A DNA stretch of 64,000 nt from Chitinophaga niabensis (lineage in GTDB: Bacteria; Bacteroidota; Bacteroidia; Chitinophagales; Chitinophagaceae): positions 1 to 64,000 of the forward strand of contig JAFIGY010000022.1 of the NCBI GenBank assembly GCA_017849435.1. Direction: 5' to 3'. A program made the position numbers and the translations under genes. Shown here in pieces: positions 35,351-44,635 of this stretch. The notes under the pieces are model-generated. The model worked only from the letters and a program-made list of their open reading frames with translations. It was not told the DNA's origin and did no database searches. Numbering within the stretch: the first letter of the stretch is position 1; every line of letters starts with the position of its first letter.

Positions 35351-36102
35351 GCAATCCTGTACACGCCCGTTTCCTCATACCGCGATGCCACAATGATAGC
35401 CGTATCCGCTGCATGCTCGGTGAACAGGGCATGTACCAGCGCGGGATCATTGTTGTCTCTGGAGAGGTGGGAAAGGAAAAGATGACTCATGTATGACGGC
35501 CGGTGCGTTTTGAATACTTCCAGCGCCTGGGTATTGGAAAGATGTCCTTTCCCGCCACGGATACGGTTTTTGAGAAAGTAGGGGTATCGTCCCTTTTCCA
35601 GCATTTCTTCATCATAATTCGTTTCGAGAAAAGCAGCATGACATTGTGAAAAATGACTGATCAACTGATCGCAGGGGATGCCGATGTCTGTGAAAACCCC
35701 AATCCGGATATTATCGTTGTGGATGATAAAGCTGTGCGGGTCGGATGCATCATGATGCTTGGGAAAAGCCGTGATCTGCAGCCGTCCGATCTGTATCGGT
35801 TCAAATGCGCGAAAAGAAAGGCCCTCCAGCTGCATGCCGCTGTGCGTAAGCGTGGGAGCAGTGATGTATACAGGAAGCCTGTATTTCCTTGCCAGCACGG
35901 GAACACCACGGATATGATCGGTATGTTCATGGGAAACGAATATCGCTTTCACTTTTTGCATGTGCAGGTTCAGGCGTTTCATCCGCCGCTCCGTTTCCCG
36001 GCAGGAAATGCCTGCATCTATCAGGATGGCCTCTTCTTCATTCCCGATGTAATAACAGTTCCCGTTGCTGCCGGAGTTCAATGATGTGATGTAAAGCGAC
36101 AT
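35347..36102 (-). CDS. MBL-fold metallohydrolase, WalJ/YycJ-like
   Basis: 251 residues from ATG 36102. N-terminus SLYITSLNSGSNGNCYYIGN and VSHEHTDHIRGV give the HxHxDH metal motif; further ligands are in FPKHHDASDP, and VFTDIG, HLFLSHLSRDNN complete the family pattern. Known YycJ-type proteins are nucleases acting in DNA or RNA repair. Start chosen by family; a longer reading only adds non-conserved residues. The gene is convergent with topB and divergent from susC. Confidence 0.88.
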   Translation of the reverse strand: MSLYITSLNSGSNGNCYYIGNEEEAILIDAGISCRETERRMKRLNLHMQKVKAIFVSHEHTDHIRGVPVLARKYRLPVYITAPTLTHSGMQLEGLSFRAFEPIQIGRLQITAFPKHHDASDPHSFIIHNDNIRIGVFTDIGIPCDQLISHFSQCHAAFLETNYDEEMLEKGRYPYFLKNRIRGGKGHLSNTQALEVFKTHRPSYMSHLFLSHLSRDNNDPALVHALFTEHAADTAIIVASRYEETGVYRIA

Positions 36103-36154
36103 TCCCGCAAAGAAAAGGAATTTGAAGGAGACCCGGGCAAAAAAACATAGGTAG

Positions 36155-36166
36155 TGGTCAAATTTT
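36155..36166 (+). promoter_or_regulatory. TGGTCAAA motif upstream of susC
   Basis: TGGTCAAATTTT lies 157 bases before the susC ATG and 53 bases from the WalJ-like ATG. The same 8-mer recurs at 44576 and 49677, in the control regions of the sugar operon and the AraC gene. Possible AraC site. Confidence 0.3.
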
Positions 36167-36322
36167 GGGTTGTAGAACGATATGACTATGCAGACCTTTA
36201 TGTGCGATCTATAGATCCACATGAACACGTTAGCGAAACTTTAAAAATTACTGCAGGAACAAAAGGCATTTCGTCAACCAGTGCCTTGAGGACTTTCATT
36301 ATTTAATTTGTCAAATAGCATT

Positions 36323-39300
36323 ATGATGAATCCAAAAAGATGTGTTTTTTGGGTACTGGGATGTATTTGCCTGGTAGTCCAATCTACAACCACCTATGCC
36401 CAGGGAACACCAGTAGCGGTTGACTCCGCTCGGGTTAATTCCAAAGCGTTGCAAACTATCAAAGGTATTGTTATCGACAAGGCACAGCGAACGCCGATCA
36501 GTGGCGCCAGTATTGCGGTCACGGGCGGAGGCCGGGGCACCGTAGCAGATGCGGACGGTCGCTTTGAAATAAAGGCATTGCCGAACAGCTGGCTGAAATT
36601 CACGATGCTGGGATATCAAACGGTAAATGTGCAGGCGCGGTCCGGCGAGATCCATGTAGAGATGGAACTCGCTACAAGAGACCTGGAAGAAGCAGTGGTG
36701 GTGGGTTATGGTACTCAGAAAAAAGAATTGCTGACCGCTTCGGTCGTGAATATGAAGTTCGATGACATCAAACGGAATACACCTACTACCTCAGTCGGGA
36801 ATCTCCTGGCCGGACAGCTGACGGGCGTAAGGATATCCACCCCCAGCGGTGTGCCGGGCAACCAGCCGGGTATCGTTATCCGTACCGGCAGCACTTTTAA
36901 CAGCAGCGGTAATAACCAGCCGGTGCTGTTCGTGATAGACGGCAAGATCAGCGGGTCCGGTGATTTCAATAACCTTAGTCCGAATGATATCGATAATATC
37001 ACTGTGTTGAAAGACGCCGCTTCCGCCGCGGCCTATGGAGCAAGGGCTGCCGGAGGCGTAGTGGTAGTGACCACCCGCACAGGAAAAACCGGTAAAACAA
37101 GCATCCAGTATTCTTTCAATACCGGCGTTGATAAAAGAACGAAGAACGCTCCGCTTACCACTGCCGTACAAACAGGCGAATTGTATAACCGCATTAATCC
37201 TAATTCTGATCCTGCCGGCTGGAAATGGGCAAAAAGTGATCTGGATTATTTCAGGAATATCAATAACGGATGGGGATATGATCAGCTCGGTGAGATCTGG
37301 CAGGATCCCTCCACCACAACGCATAACCTGAGCGCATCCGGAGGAACGGAAAAGGTCCGCTATTTCGTAGGCGGGTCTTATGTGAACCAGAACAGCTTCA
37401 TCAGGAATCTTTCTTATAAAAAATATAACCTCCGCGCCAACATCACCGCCGATATCACCGATCGCCTCCAGCTGTTCACCGGCTTAACGGTGAACAATAA
37501 CAAACGGTATTCCCCTCCCACAGATGCTTCTTTTAACGACTGGTATGGCAAACTGCGGATATGGCAGCCAGATCAGCCTGTATGGTCCGGCGGGGGAAAT
37601 CCTATCGATTATGGATGGATCATGAACATGGGCGCGCAGGTAAGAGGCGATGGAGGATATTATAACAGCGACGGGCTCAAACCTGTGCTGAACCTTAAAC
37701 TTACGTACAAGATACCGGGGATAGAAGGATTGAGCGCTGTGGCGCAATTCAATAAATCGTATACCAATAACCGGGACAAATGGTTTCAAAAACAGTACGA
37801 TCTCTGGGTGATGAAGAAAGACGGGCAGCATATCATCTCTACCAATGATGCAGATCTGCTTAGTCTCAAACGCTCTAACCAGATCGGTAAAAACTATATC
37901 CAGGAATCCTACTCCTGGAGCAACGACTATCAGCTGAACTTCCAGCTGAACTACGAGCGGACCTTCAATAAGGTGCACCACGTCAAAGGATGGCTCCTGT
38001 ACGAAAAAGCAGAAGCACAGGTGGGAGGGATATCGGCCGGTCGCGAGAACTTCCCGGTATATCTCACGGATCAATGGTGGGCTGCCAGCGGGGACCGCGC
38101 GGATAGTTATGCGAGCGGTACCACCAATATCACGACAGGCAGGAAATCATGGGTAGGACAGCTTTTCTACGACTATGACAGCAAATACATGATCACCGCC
38201 AGCTACCGGTATGACGGCTCCATGATCTTTGCGCCGGATAAGCGCTGGGGATTGTTCCCTTCCGTTTCCGCAGGATGGATCATCTCCAAAGAGAATTTCT
38301 TCCGGAATATCAAATCGATCGATATGCTGAAGCTGCGTGCCTCCGCCGGCCTTACCAGTGCGGATAACATCACCGGCTGGCAGTGGCAGCAAAGTTATTC
38401 GGCAGCGAATTCCGCATACCTGGGCACCGGGGGTGGCACCAACGTGGGCATCACTTATGGGAATATCATCAATCCCAACGTGACCTGGGAAAAGACCCTG
38501 AACTATAACGCCGGCGTGGATATAGACTTCCTGAAGAACTTCAATGCCAGCGCAGAATATTACTTTGTCAAAACCTATGATATCCTTGGCTCCCGCATCC
38601 AAACGATCCCGCCTACTTTTGCCCGCAGTATGCCGGCAGAGAACTATGGCGAGGTGCATGCACAAGGCGTGGAAGCCAGTATCGGTTATCGTAACAGCAG
38701 CGGCCACTTCAATTACTACGCGAACATCCTGGGCTCTTATGGCGGCGCTACCTACGTGATCAGGGATCAGAATGTGACCTATCCGTACCAGGACCAGATC
38801 GGAAGATCCACCACCCAGATCGTTACGCGGATCGCTGATCGCATCCTGCGCACACAGGCAGATGTGGACGCCTTCGTGGCACAAAACCCCAACTACAAAT
38901 ATTACGGCTTCGCACCCGCAGTAGGCCAGATCGTATACAAAGACCTGAGCGGACCTAACGGGAAACCAGATGGTATGATCGACGACTGGGACCAGCAGGT
39001 GGTAAAGAAAAATAACAACCCGATAGTAATAGGCGCCAACCTCGGCTTGGAATGGAAAGGGATCACGATAGATGCTACTTTCAGCGGAAACCTGCACCAG
39101 TGGAGATTCTACAATGATCTCGCTAACGGCGTGGAATGGAACCGGATGTGGACGAAATGGTATACTGATGGCTGGACGCCGGATAATCCCAACGGTTCCC
39201 TGCCCTGGCGCTATTCCACCAACGATGGTACCAGACGGGTGAATAATGACAATAGTACGTTCTGGCTTGTAAAAGCAGATTTCCTGCGCCTGCGGTTCCT

Positions 39301-39493
39301 CAATATCGGTTATAACCTTCCCGGCAGTCTTGTAAACAGGATCGGGTTTAAAGGACTCCGTTGCTACTTCAGCGGCACCAACCTCTTCGTGATCAGTAAG
39401 TTCAATAAGGATTACTATGATCCGGAAATGGGCAGCAATACGGCTTTCCCGGTGATGAAGAATTTCAACTTTGGCGTGAATGTGACTTTGTAA
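36323..39493 (+). CDS. SusC/RagA-type TonB-linked outer-membrane transporter
   Basis: 1056 residues. Signal peptide about 1-27 (ending TTYAQG), CarboxypepD-regulatory-like domain about 40-120 (IKGIVIDKAQRTPISGASIAV), a TonB-box-like stretch before the plug (DLEEAVVVGYGTQKK), plug domain, and a barrel to the C-terminal strand (NFNFGVNVTL). It imports oligosaccharides bound by the SusD partner 16 bases downstream. The first of two adjacent ATGs at 36323 is used. A 7-base TAATTTG lies 12 bases before it. Confidence 0.93.
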   Translation: MMNPKRCVFWVLGCICLVVQSTTTYAQGTPVAVDSARVNSKALQTIKGIVIDKAQRTPISGASIAVTGGGRGTVADADGRFEIKALPNSWLKFTMLGYQTVNVQARSGEIHVEMELATRDLEEAVVVGYGTQKKELLTASVVNMKFDDIKRNTPTTSVGNLLAGQLTGVRISTPSGVPGNQPGIVIRTGSTFNSSGNNQPVLFVIDGKISGSGDFNNLSPNDIDNITVLKDAASAAAYGARAAGGVVVVTTRTGKTGKTSIQYSFNTGVDKRTKNAPLTTAVQTGELYNRINPNSDPAGWKWAKSDLDYFRNINNGWGYDQLGEIWQDPSTTTHNLSASGGTEKVRYFVGGSYVNQNSFIRNLSYKKYNLRANITADITDRLQLFTGLTVNNNKRYSPPTDASFNDWYGKLRIWQPDQPVWSGGGNPIDYGWIMNMGAQVRGDGGYYNSDGLKPVLNLKLTYKIPGIEGLSAVAQFNKSYTNNRDKWFQKQYDLWVMKKDGQHIISTNDADLLSLKRSNQIGKNYIQESYSWSNDYQLNFQLNYERTFNKVHHVKGWLLYEKAEAQVGGISAGRENFPVYLTDQWWAASGDRADSYASGTTNITTGRKSWVGQLFYDYDSKYMITASYRYDGSMIFAPDKRWGLFPSVSAGWIISKENFFRNIKSIDMLKLRASAGLTSADNITGWQWQQSYSAANSAYLGTGGGTNVGITYGNIINPNVTWEKTLNYNAGVDIDFLKNFNASAEYYFVKTYDILGSRIQTIPPTFARSMPAENYGEVHAQGVEASIGYRNSSGHFNYYANILGSYGGATYVIRDQNVTYPYQDQIGRSTTQIVTRIADRILRTQADVDAFVAQNPNYKYYGFAPAVGQIVYKDLSGPNGKPDGMIDDWDQQVVKKNNNPIVIGANLGLEWKGITIDATFSGNLHQWRFYNDLANGVEWNRMWTKWYTDGWTPDNPNGSLPWRYSTNDGTRRVNNDNSTFWLVKADFLRLRFLNIGYNLPGSLVNRIGFKGLRCYFSGTNLFVISKFNKDYYDPEMGSNTAFPVMKNFNFGVNVTL

Positions 39494-39509
39494 CTAAAAC
39501 GTTTGTACA

Positions 39510-41312
39510 ATGAGATTAAAGAACATACTAACGATATTGCTCGGCGGCAGTCTCCTGTTCGCGGCCTGTAAGAAAGGGCTCGATTATGCGAACACCGGCG
39601 TTATCAGTCCGGATAACGTCTGGAAAGACCCGAATATGATCAAGGCTTTTCTGAATGATATTTACGGTGGGTTGATGCCCGGCTGGCCTTTCAATGGAGG
39701 GTCCAGTGATGAGGGCATCTCCACGGCCAAAAGCCTGGGAGAATATCAGCGCGGTATTGTGACCATCGCCAATACCAACACTTCCGTAAACTATACCTTT
39801 GTAGAGCGGATCAACTTTTTCCTGGATAATTTGTCGGGTGTTCCTACCACGGTACTCTCCGCGGACCTGAACAAGCAATACACCGCAGAAGCGAAATTCT
39901 GGCGGGCCTGGACTTACTGGGGAATGGTTAACACCCTTGGTGGTGTGCCGTTGATCCTCCATGCACAGGACCCCTCCAAAAAAGATGGGCTCTTTGTGCC
40001 GAGGAATAAAACTTCTGAATGCGTTGCACAAATCATCAAAGACCTTGACAGCGCCATTCTCCTGCTGCCGGGTGTATATCCGAATGCAACCGCAGATTAT
40101 GGCAGGATCACGAAAGTAGCGGCCATGGCCTTCAAAGGGAGGGTGTTGCTGGCTTATGCCAGCCCGCTTTTCAATCCCGGTAATAACGCTGCGCGCTGGC
40201 AGGCGGCATATGATGCCAACAAAGCAGCAGTGGATTATGCGGTGAGCCAGGGATACGGCCTGTTTTCCAACTACCGCAATATCTGGTATCAGAAGCGGAA
40301 TAAGGAAGTGCTTATGGCGAACCAGTTCATGTATCCTGCACATCCTGATAATTTCAATGGCATTCGCCCGGAACCGCTCACCAAAGACGCATCCAACAAC
40401 AATCAACCGCTGCTTTCATTGCTGCTGGCTTATCCGAAACGGGATGGATCACCGATGCAATTTGACAAAAGCATGCTGGCTGATCAGGCATACAATGCAC
40501 AGTTCCTCACAGATTTCTATACCAACCGGGACGATCGATTCTATACCACCATATTTTGCGGCGGAACGCCTTATCCTTGTCCGGATGAACTGTCCCCCAT
40601 TTATGTAAAAGGAAACAGCTTCTGGAATGTATGGCAGTGGGATGCTGTCAACAACAGGTATATCAACGCCCTGAGTATTATTCATCCGGGCATGCCGGGT
40701 AATCCGGGGATCACGGGATTCTTCGACCGTAAAGGGCTGGATACCACGGTCACGGCCGGTCTTGGCGGTCAGGCGCAGATCGACTGGATAGAGATAAGAT
40801 ATGCCGAATTGCTGATGAACTACGGAGAGTGCGCCAATGAAACCGGCAAAGCCGGGGAAGCGATCCAGGTACTGAAAGATATCCGTACAAGGGCAGGCAT
40901 TGCCGCCGGGCCGCAACAGAACTACGGCATTACAGCCACCACCCAGTCTGATATCCGCGAAGCGTATATACAGGAACGGCAGGTGGAATTCGCTTTCGAG
41001 AATAAACGCTTCAATGACCTGAGACGCTGGAAACGATACGATGTACTGAACAAACAAGGCGCACGTCATGGGCTATACATTACCCTGAAAACCGGCCAGA
41101 CCGTAACACCTGCTGATAATATCATGAACGGCACTGTGCGGGCGAAGTTCACCGCCAACTACATCGATAACCTGGATGGTGATCCCAACTTCAAGTTCAA
41201 CCTGGACCTGAACCACTGGTTCTGGGCGTTGAATCCCGCGCAGATATCACAATCCCAGAATGTGATGTTGCAGAACGTTGAATGGGGTGGTTCTTTTGAT
41301 CCACTGCAATAA
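39510..41312 (+). CDS. SusD/RagB-type nutrient-binding lipoprotein
   Basis: 600 residues with a lipoprotein signal (LLFAACKKGLDY, Cys20). N-terminal SusD-like helices (KAFLNDIYGGLMPGW), FWRAWTYWGMVNTLGGVPLI and C-terminal RagB domain (IREAYIQERQVEFAFENKRFNDLRRWKR, given here in part as QERQVEFAFENKRFNDLRRW) are all typical. It caps the SusC barrel and binds the glycan on the cell surface. The glycan cannot be read from the sequence; the GH92 neighbour suggests mannose- or related-sugar-containing chains. Confidence 0.93.
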   Translation: MRLKNILTILLGGSLLFAACKKGLDYANTGVISPDNVWKDPNMIKAFLNDIYGGLMPGWPFNGGSSDEGISTAKSLGEYQRGIVTIANTNTSVNYTFVERINFFLDNLSGVPTTVLSADLNKQYTAEAKFWRAWTYWGMVNTLGGVPLILHAQDPSKKDGLFVPRNKTSECVAQIIKDLDSAILLLPGVYPNATADYGRITKVAAMAFKGRVLLAYASPLFNPGNNAARWQAAYDANKAAVDYAVSQGYGLFSNYRNIWYQKRNKEVLMANQFMYPAHPDNFNGIRPEPLTKDASNNNQPLLSLLLAYPKRDGSPMQFDKSMLADQAYNAQFLTDFYTNRDDRFYTTIFCGGTPYPCPDELSPIYVKGNSFWNVWQWDAVNNRYINALSIIHPGMPGNPGITGFFDRKGLDTTVTAGLGGQAQIDWIEIRYAELLMNYGECANETGKAGEAIQVLKDIRTRAGIAAGPQQNYGITATTQSDIREAYIQERQVEFAFENKRFNDLRRWKRYDVLNKQGARHGLYITLKTGQTVTPADNIMNGTVRAKFTANYIDNLDGDPNFKFNLDLNHWFWALNPAQISQSQNVMLQNVEWGGSFDPLQ

Positions 41313-41336
41313 GGGTTGATTTTGGCAGGAAGGGGC

Positions 41337-41367
41337 TTGAAACGCTCTTTCCATTTAATTACTTTTG
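41337..41367 (+). promoter_or_regulatory. Promoter of the GH92 gene
   Basis: TTG at 41337-41339, 20 bases, then TACTTTTG at 41360-41367 match the -33/-7 pair. Transcription would start at about 41372, which favours the ATG at 41381 over that at 41372. It makes the GH92 gene independent of susCD. Confidence 0.5.
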
Positions 41368-41380
41368 GTGAATGCACGGT

Positions 41381-44300
41381 ATGAAGATAAAGTTGCTGGC
41401 AGCCATGATCAGTTGCGGCATGTATACAAACGTTTTTTCGCAGGATACAGGAGCGTACGGAACGATCTGGCAGATCGACAAAAAAGACGGGTCTGCGAAC
41501 GAGTTCGCGTTGGCTCCCGGCGGGTATCGCTCTTTTGTAGCTGCTTTCGGTGGAGAGAATACGGTCTATAACATCGGTTATTCCACAGCCGGCAAACACT
41601 GGCCTTACGTATTACCCGGCCCGTTGGACAGCTGGGCCGGAGGCGGGTATTGGGCCGGATTCTATCCGCGTCATTTCCCCCGTATCTTCTTCCGTCTGCC
41701 ATCAATCGGGCAACAATCATTTACGCTCAACATCGGATTTGCAGATGCAGCGGCGAAAAATGCGCCTTCGGTAGAGATAGATATCAACGGTCATCGTATT
41801 ATACGGCCATTACAAGCCGGGAACGGCAAACAATTGACAGATCCGCAAGCCGGAGGGCAGTCACAATCGATTACGGCAGATGTACCGGCCGCCTGGCTGA
41901 AAGCAGGCATGAACATAGTGCAGTTGGGCAGCAAAACAGGTTCCTGGGCGGTATTTGATTATATCACTTTTGAATCGGACAAACCGGTGAAGATCGCTCC
42001 GGCGGCCAATACGCTGGTGCTCTCGGCGCAGGCGGCAGGATTTGAATATCTCCGTAACGGCAAACGCTCACAACCACTATTGTTGGATCTCTGCCTGCTG
42101 GATACCGCGCAGACCCTGCGTATTGCTGTAGACGGGTTGCCGGCCGTTAGCCGGAAAGTGGAAAAAGGACACAGTACCCTCGAGATCCCGCTTCCTGCAA
42201 GCCCCCGCTCATTCACCAGCCATATGAAAGTATGGGCGGACGATGCGCTCGTGTACACCGGTGAAATAACAAGGGCACCGCAACCATTGCACACACCGGC
42301 TGATTACGTGGACCTGCTCATCGGAACAGGCAACTCAAGGTGGATGTTCAAACCCGGCCCTTCACTTCCGCTCAGCATGGTGCAAATCGCGCCGGATAAC
42401 CAGGATCAGACATGGAAGGCCGGGTATGAATATACGATCGACAATATCATGGGCTTCAGCCATTTTTCAGACTGGACCATTTGCGGTCTGCTGATGATGC
42501 CCACCGGCGGAAAGCTGCAGGTGAACCCGGGCCGGGAGAATGAGCCGGACAGCGGCTACCGGTCCCGGATCGATAAAAGCACAGAGAGCGCCCGCATCGG
42601 AAAGTATAGTGTGTTCATGACAGATACCCGCATCAAGGCAGATATCACCGCTACCCAAAGGGCATCCATGCAACAATACACTTTTCCGAAAATGGATAGC
42701 GCCCGCATCCTGATCGATCTGTTCACTCCCAACGAATACCCGCATAACCTGGTGGATGCAAAGGTGACCCGCGTGAGCGATACAGAGATCGAAGGATATG
42801 CCACTTACTATAACGCATCCACAGGTTATACGCTGCAACAATCCTATACCGTCTATTTCGTGGTACAATGCAACAAGCCTTTCCGCTCCATGGGTGGCTG
42901 GGTGAATAACCAGGTGCCGCCTGTTACAGGCTACATCCCCGGCTGGAAGATGGACCATGAATTTGCATCGCCGCCGGAGATACGGTATGATATCAACGAG
43001 TTGAAAGGAAAGGGAGATGCCGGCGTATTCCTGAATTACAGCACGCAGGCAGGGGAAACGATCAAAGTGCGGACCGGCGTATCGCTGGTGGATATGAAGG
43101 GCGCGAGGAACAATCTTGTTACGGAGATCAACCGGCCGTTTGACTGGGATTTTGACGCAGTGGTGAACAACCAGCGAAAAGTATGGAACGAGTATTTAGG
43201 TCGCGTTGAGATCACAACAGACGATTATTTACAGAAAGTGAAATTTTACACGAACCTCTATCGGGCATTGGCTGCTAAAGCCAGCTGGACCGATGTGGAC
43301 GGACGATTTACAGATGAAAATGAGCAGATCCGCAGCATACCTCCCGGGGACTGTATTGTGAGCGGAGAGTACTGGAACACGTTCTGGAACAACCAGCAGC
43401 TCTTTAACCTCGTGGCGCCGGAGATCTCCTCCCAGTGGGCGAAATCAGCCATCGCGCTGTATAAGAACTCGGGCTGGTTCAATACAGATCCGGCGGGAGT
43501 GGAGCATACCGGCGTAATGGTGGCCATGCACGTGGTATCCCAGATACAAGGCGCCTGGCAGAGCGGTATCCGAGATTTTGACCTGCCTGCCGCTTTTGAA
43601 GGATTGAAGAAGATGCTGACCACGCCTCCGCAAAAGTATGCCGGTGGCGGAACGGTAGGGGTGGAAGATATTGTTCCTTACCAGCAGTACGGTTATATTC
43701 CCAAAGGAATGGGGGCGGTATCCAACACCATGGAATACGCATACGATGATTATTGCCTGTCGCAAATGGCATTGGTATTGGGGAAGAAGGAAGACGCGCA
43801 GTTCTTCGGGAAGCGATCCGGAAACTGGAAGAACCTGCTGGACGCCCGTACCGGTTTCATCCGCCCTAAAACGAAAGAAGGGGAATGGGTATCTCCGTTT
43901 GATCCTTATCATACGCCGGGCTTCGTGGAAGGTAATGCATTCAATTACACCTGGTTTGTGCCGCAGGATCCGTTGGGGCTCATTGCCGCTATCGGAAAGG
44001 GAAGGTTCATCAACTGCCTGGACAGTGCCATGATAAAATCGGCTCCGGCCAACTTTAACGCTCTCGGAGATAATTTTTCCGCTTACCCGATCAATCACGG
44101 TAACGAACCTACGATGCAGGTAGCTTATCTTTTCAACTGGGCTGGTGCTCCCTGGCTTACGCAAAAGTGGGCACGGGCCATTCAGGAACAATATTATGGA
44201 TGTACACCCTACGACGCTTATCCGGGGGATGAAGATCTGGGGCAGATGAGCAGCTGGTTCGTCATGAGCGCGATCGGTTTGTTTCAAATGGATGGCGGCT

Positions 44301-44566
44301 GTTCGGTGACGCCGGTATACGAAGTGGGCAGTCCGCGTTATCCCGCAGTCACATTGCACCTGAACGGAAAATACAACCGGGGGAAATCGTTTGTGATAGA
44401 AGCTGTGGGCGCTTCAAAAGAAAACAAATACATCCGCAGGGCTTTACTGAACGGGAAGGAATGGAAGGATTTCAGGATACCGCAAAGCGAGGTGCTTAAA
44501 GGTGGGAAACTGACGCTGGAAATGACAGACCGGCCGGTGAAAAACGGTTTCGGACGGTTAAAATAA
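41381..44566 (+). CDS. GH92-family exo-glycosidase with N-terminal PL4-type carbohydrate-binding-like domain
   Basis: 1061 residues. Signal peptide about 1-20. Residues about 25-190 resemble the C-terminal jelly-roll domain of family 4 polysaccharide lyases (GTIWQIDKKDG, YWAGFYPRHFPRIFFRLP, SVEIDINGH). From about 305 the GH92 enzyme follows: YVDLLIGTGNSRWM, GYEYTIDNIMGFSHFSDW, GNEPTMQVAYLFNWAG, and the acidic GDEDLGQMSSWFVMSAIGLF that carries the catalytic acids. Known GH92 enzymes are calcium-dependent inverting alpha-mannosidases. Missing the usual family-wide start, it is about 300 residues longer than most. Start 41381 is preferred from promoter position. Confidence 0.88.
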   Translation: MKIKLLAAMISCGMYTNVFSQDTGAYGTIWQIDKKDGSANEFALAPGGYRSFVAAFGGENTVYNIGYSTAGKHWPYVLPGPLDSWAGGGYWAGFYPRHFPRIFFRLPSIGQQSFTLNIGFADAAAKNAPSVEIDINGHRIIRPLQAGNGKQLTDPQAGGQSQSITADVPAAWLKAGMNIVQLGSKTGSWAVFDYITFESDKPVKIAPAANTLVLSAQAAGFEYLRNGKRSQPLLLDLCLLDTAQTLRIAVDGLPAVSRKVEKGHSTLEIPLPASPRSFTSHMKVWADDALVYTGEITRAPQPLHTPADYVDLLIGTGNSRWMFKPGPSLPLSMVQIAPDNQDQTWKAGYEYTIDNIMGFSHFSDWTICGLLMMPTGGKLQVNPGRENEPDSGYRSRIDKSTESARIGKYSVFMTDTRIKADITATQRASMQQYTFPKMDSARILIDLFTPNEYPHNLVDAKVTRVSDTEIEGYATYYNASTGYTLQQSYTVYFVVQCNKPFRSMGGWVNNQVPPVTGYIPGWKMDHEFASPPEIRYDINELKGKGDAGVFLNYSTQAGETIKVRTGVSLVDMKGARNNLVTEINRPFDWDFDAVVNNQRKVWNEYLGRVEITTDDYLQKVKFYTNLYRALAAKASWTDVDGRFTDENEQIRSIPPGDCIVSGEYWNTFWNNQQLFNLVAPEISSQWAKSAIALYKNSGWFNTDPAGVEHTGVMVAMHVVSQIQGAWQSGIRDFDLPAAFEGLKKMLTTPPQKYAGGGTVGVEDIVPYQQYGYIPKGMGAVSNTMEYAYDDYCLSQMALVLGKKEDAQFFGKRSGNWKNLLDARTGFIRPKTKEGEWVSPFDPYHTPGFVEGNAFNYTWFVPQDPLGLIAAIGKGRFINCLDSAMIKSAPANFNALGDNFSAYPINHGNEPTMQVAYLFNWAGAPWLTQKWARAIQEQYYGCTPYDAYPGDEDLGQMSSWFVMSAIGLFQMDGGCSVTPVYEVGSPRYPAVTLHLNGKYNRGKSFVIEAVGASKENKYIRRALLNGKEWKDFRIPQSEVLKGGKLTLEMTDRPVKNGFGRLK

Positions 44567-44575
44567 CACGTAAAT

Positions 44576-44585
44576 TGGTCAAAAA
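44576..44585 (+). promoter_or_regulatory. TGGTCAAA motif upstream of the sugar operon
   Basis: TGGTCAAAAA lies 30 bases before the -7 element of the aldo/keto reductase gene, a usual activator position. See copies at 36155 and 49677. Confidence 0.35.
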
Positions 44586-44586
44586 G

Positions 44587-44610
44587 GGCATGGTATTACT
44601 GCTCCATGCC
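44587..44610 (+). repeat. Perfect inverted repeat in the sugar operon promoter
   Basis: GGCATGG and CCATGCC are 7-bp inverted copies with a 10-base spacer, directly before the -7 element. There is no T-run, so an operator is likelier than a terminator. Confidence 0.45.
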
Positions 44611-44614
44611 GGGT

Positions 44615-44622
44615 TACATTTG
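44615..44622 (+). promoter_or_regulatory. Putative -7 element of the sugar-catabolism operon
   Basis: TACATTTG fits TAnnTTTG, 13 bases before ATG 44636. The -33 region lacks a good TTG, as expected of an activator-dependent promoter. Confidence 0.5.
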
Positions 44623-44635
44623 AATTAGAACAGTT

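Noticed and set aside
38147-39097. Long open frame antisense to susC
   Set aside because: A by-product of codon bias in susC; no promoter or domain seen.
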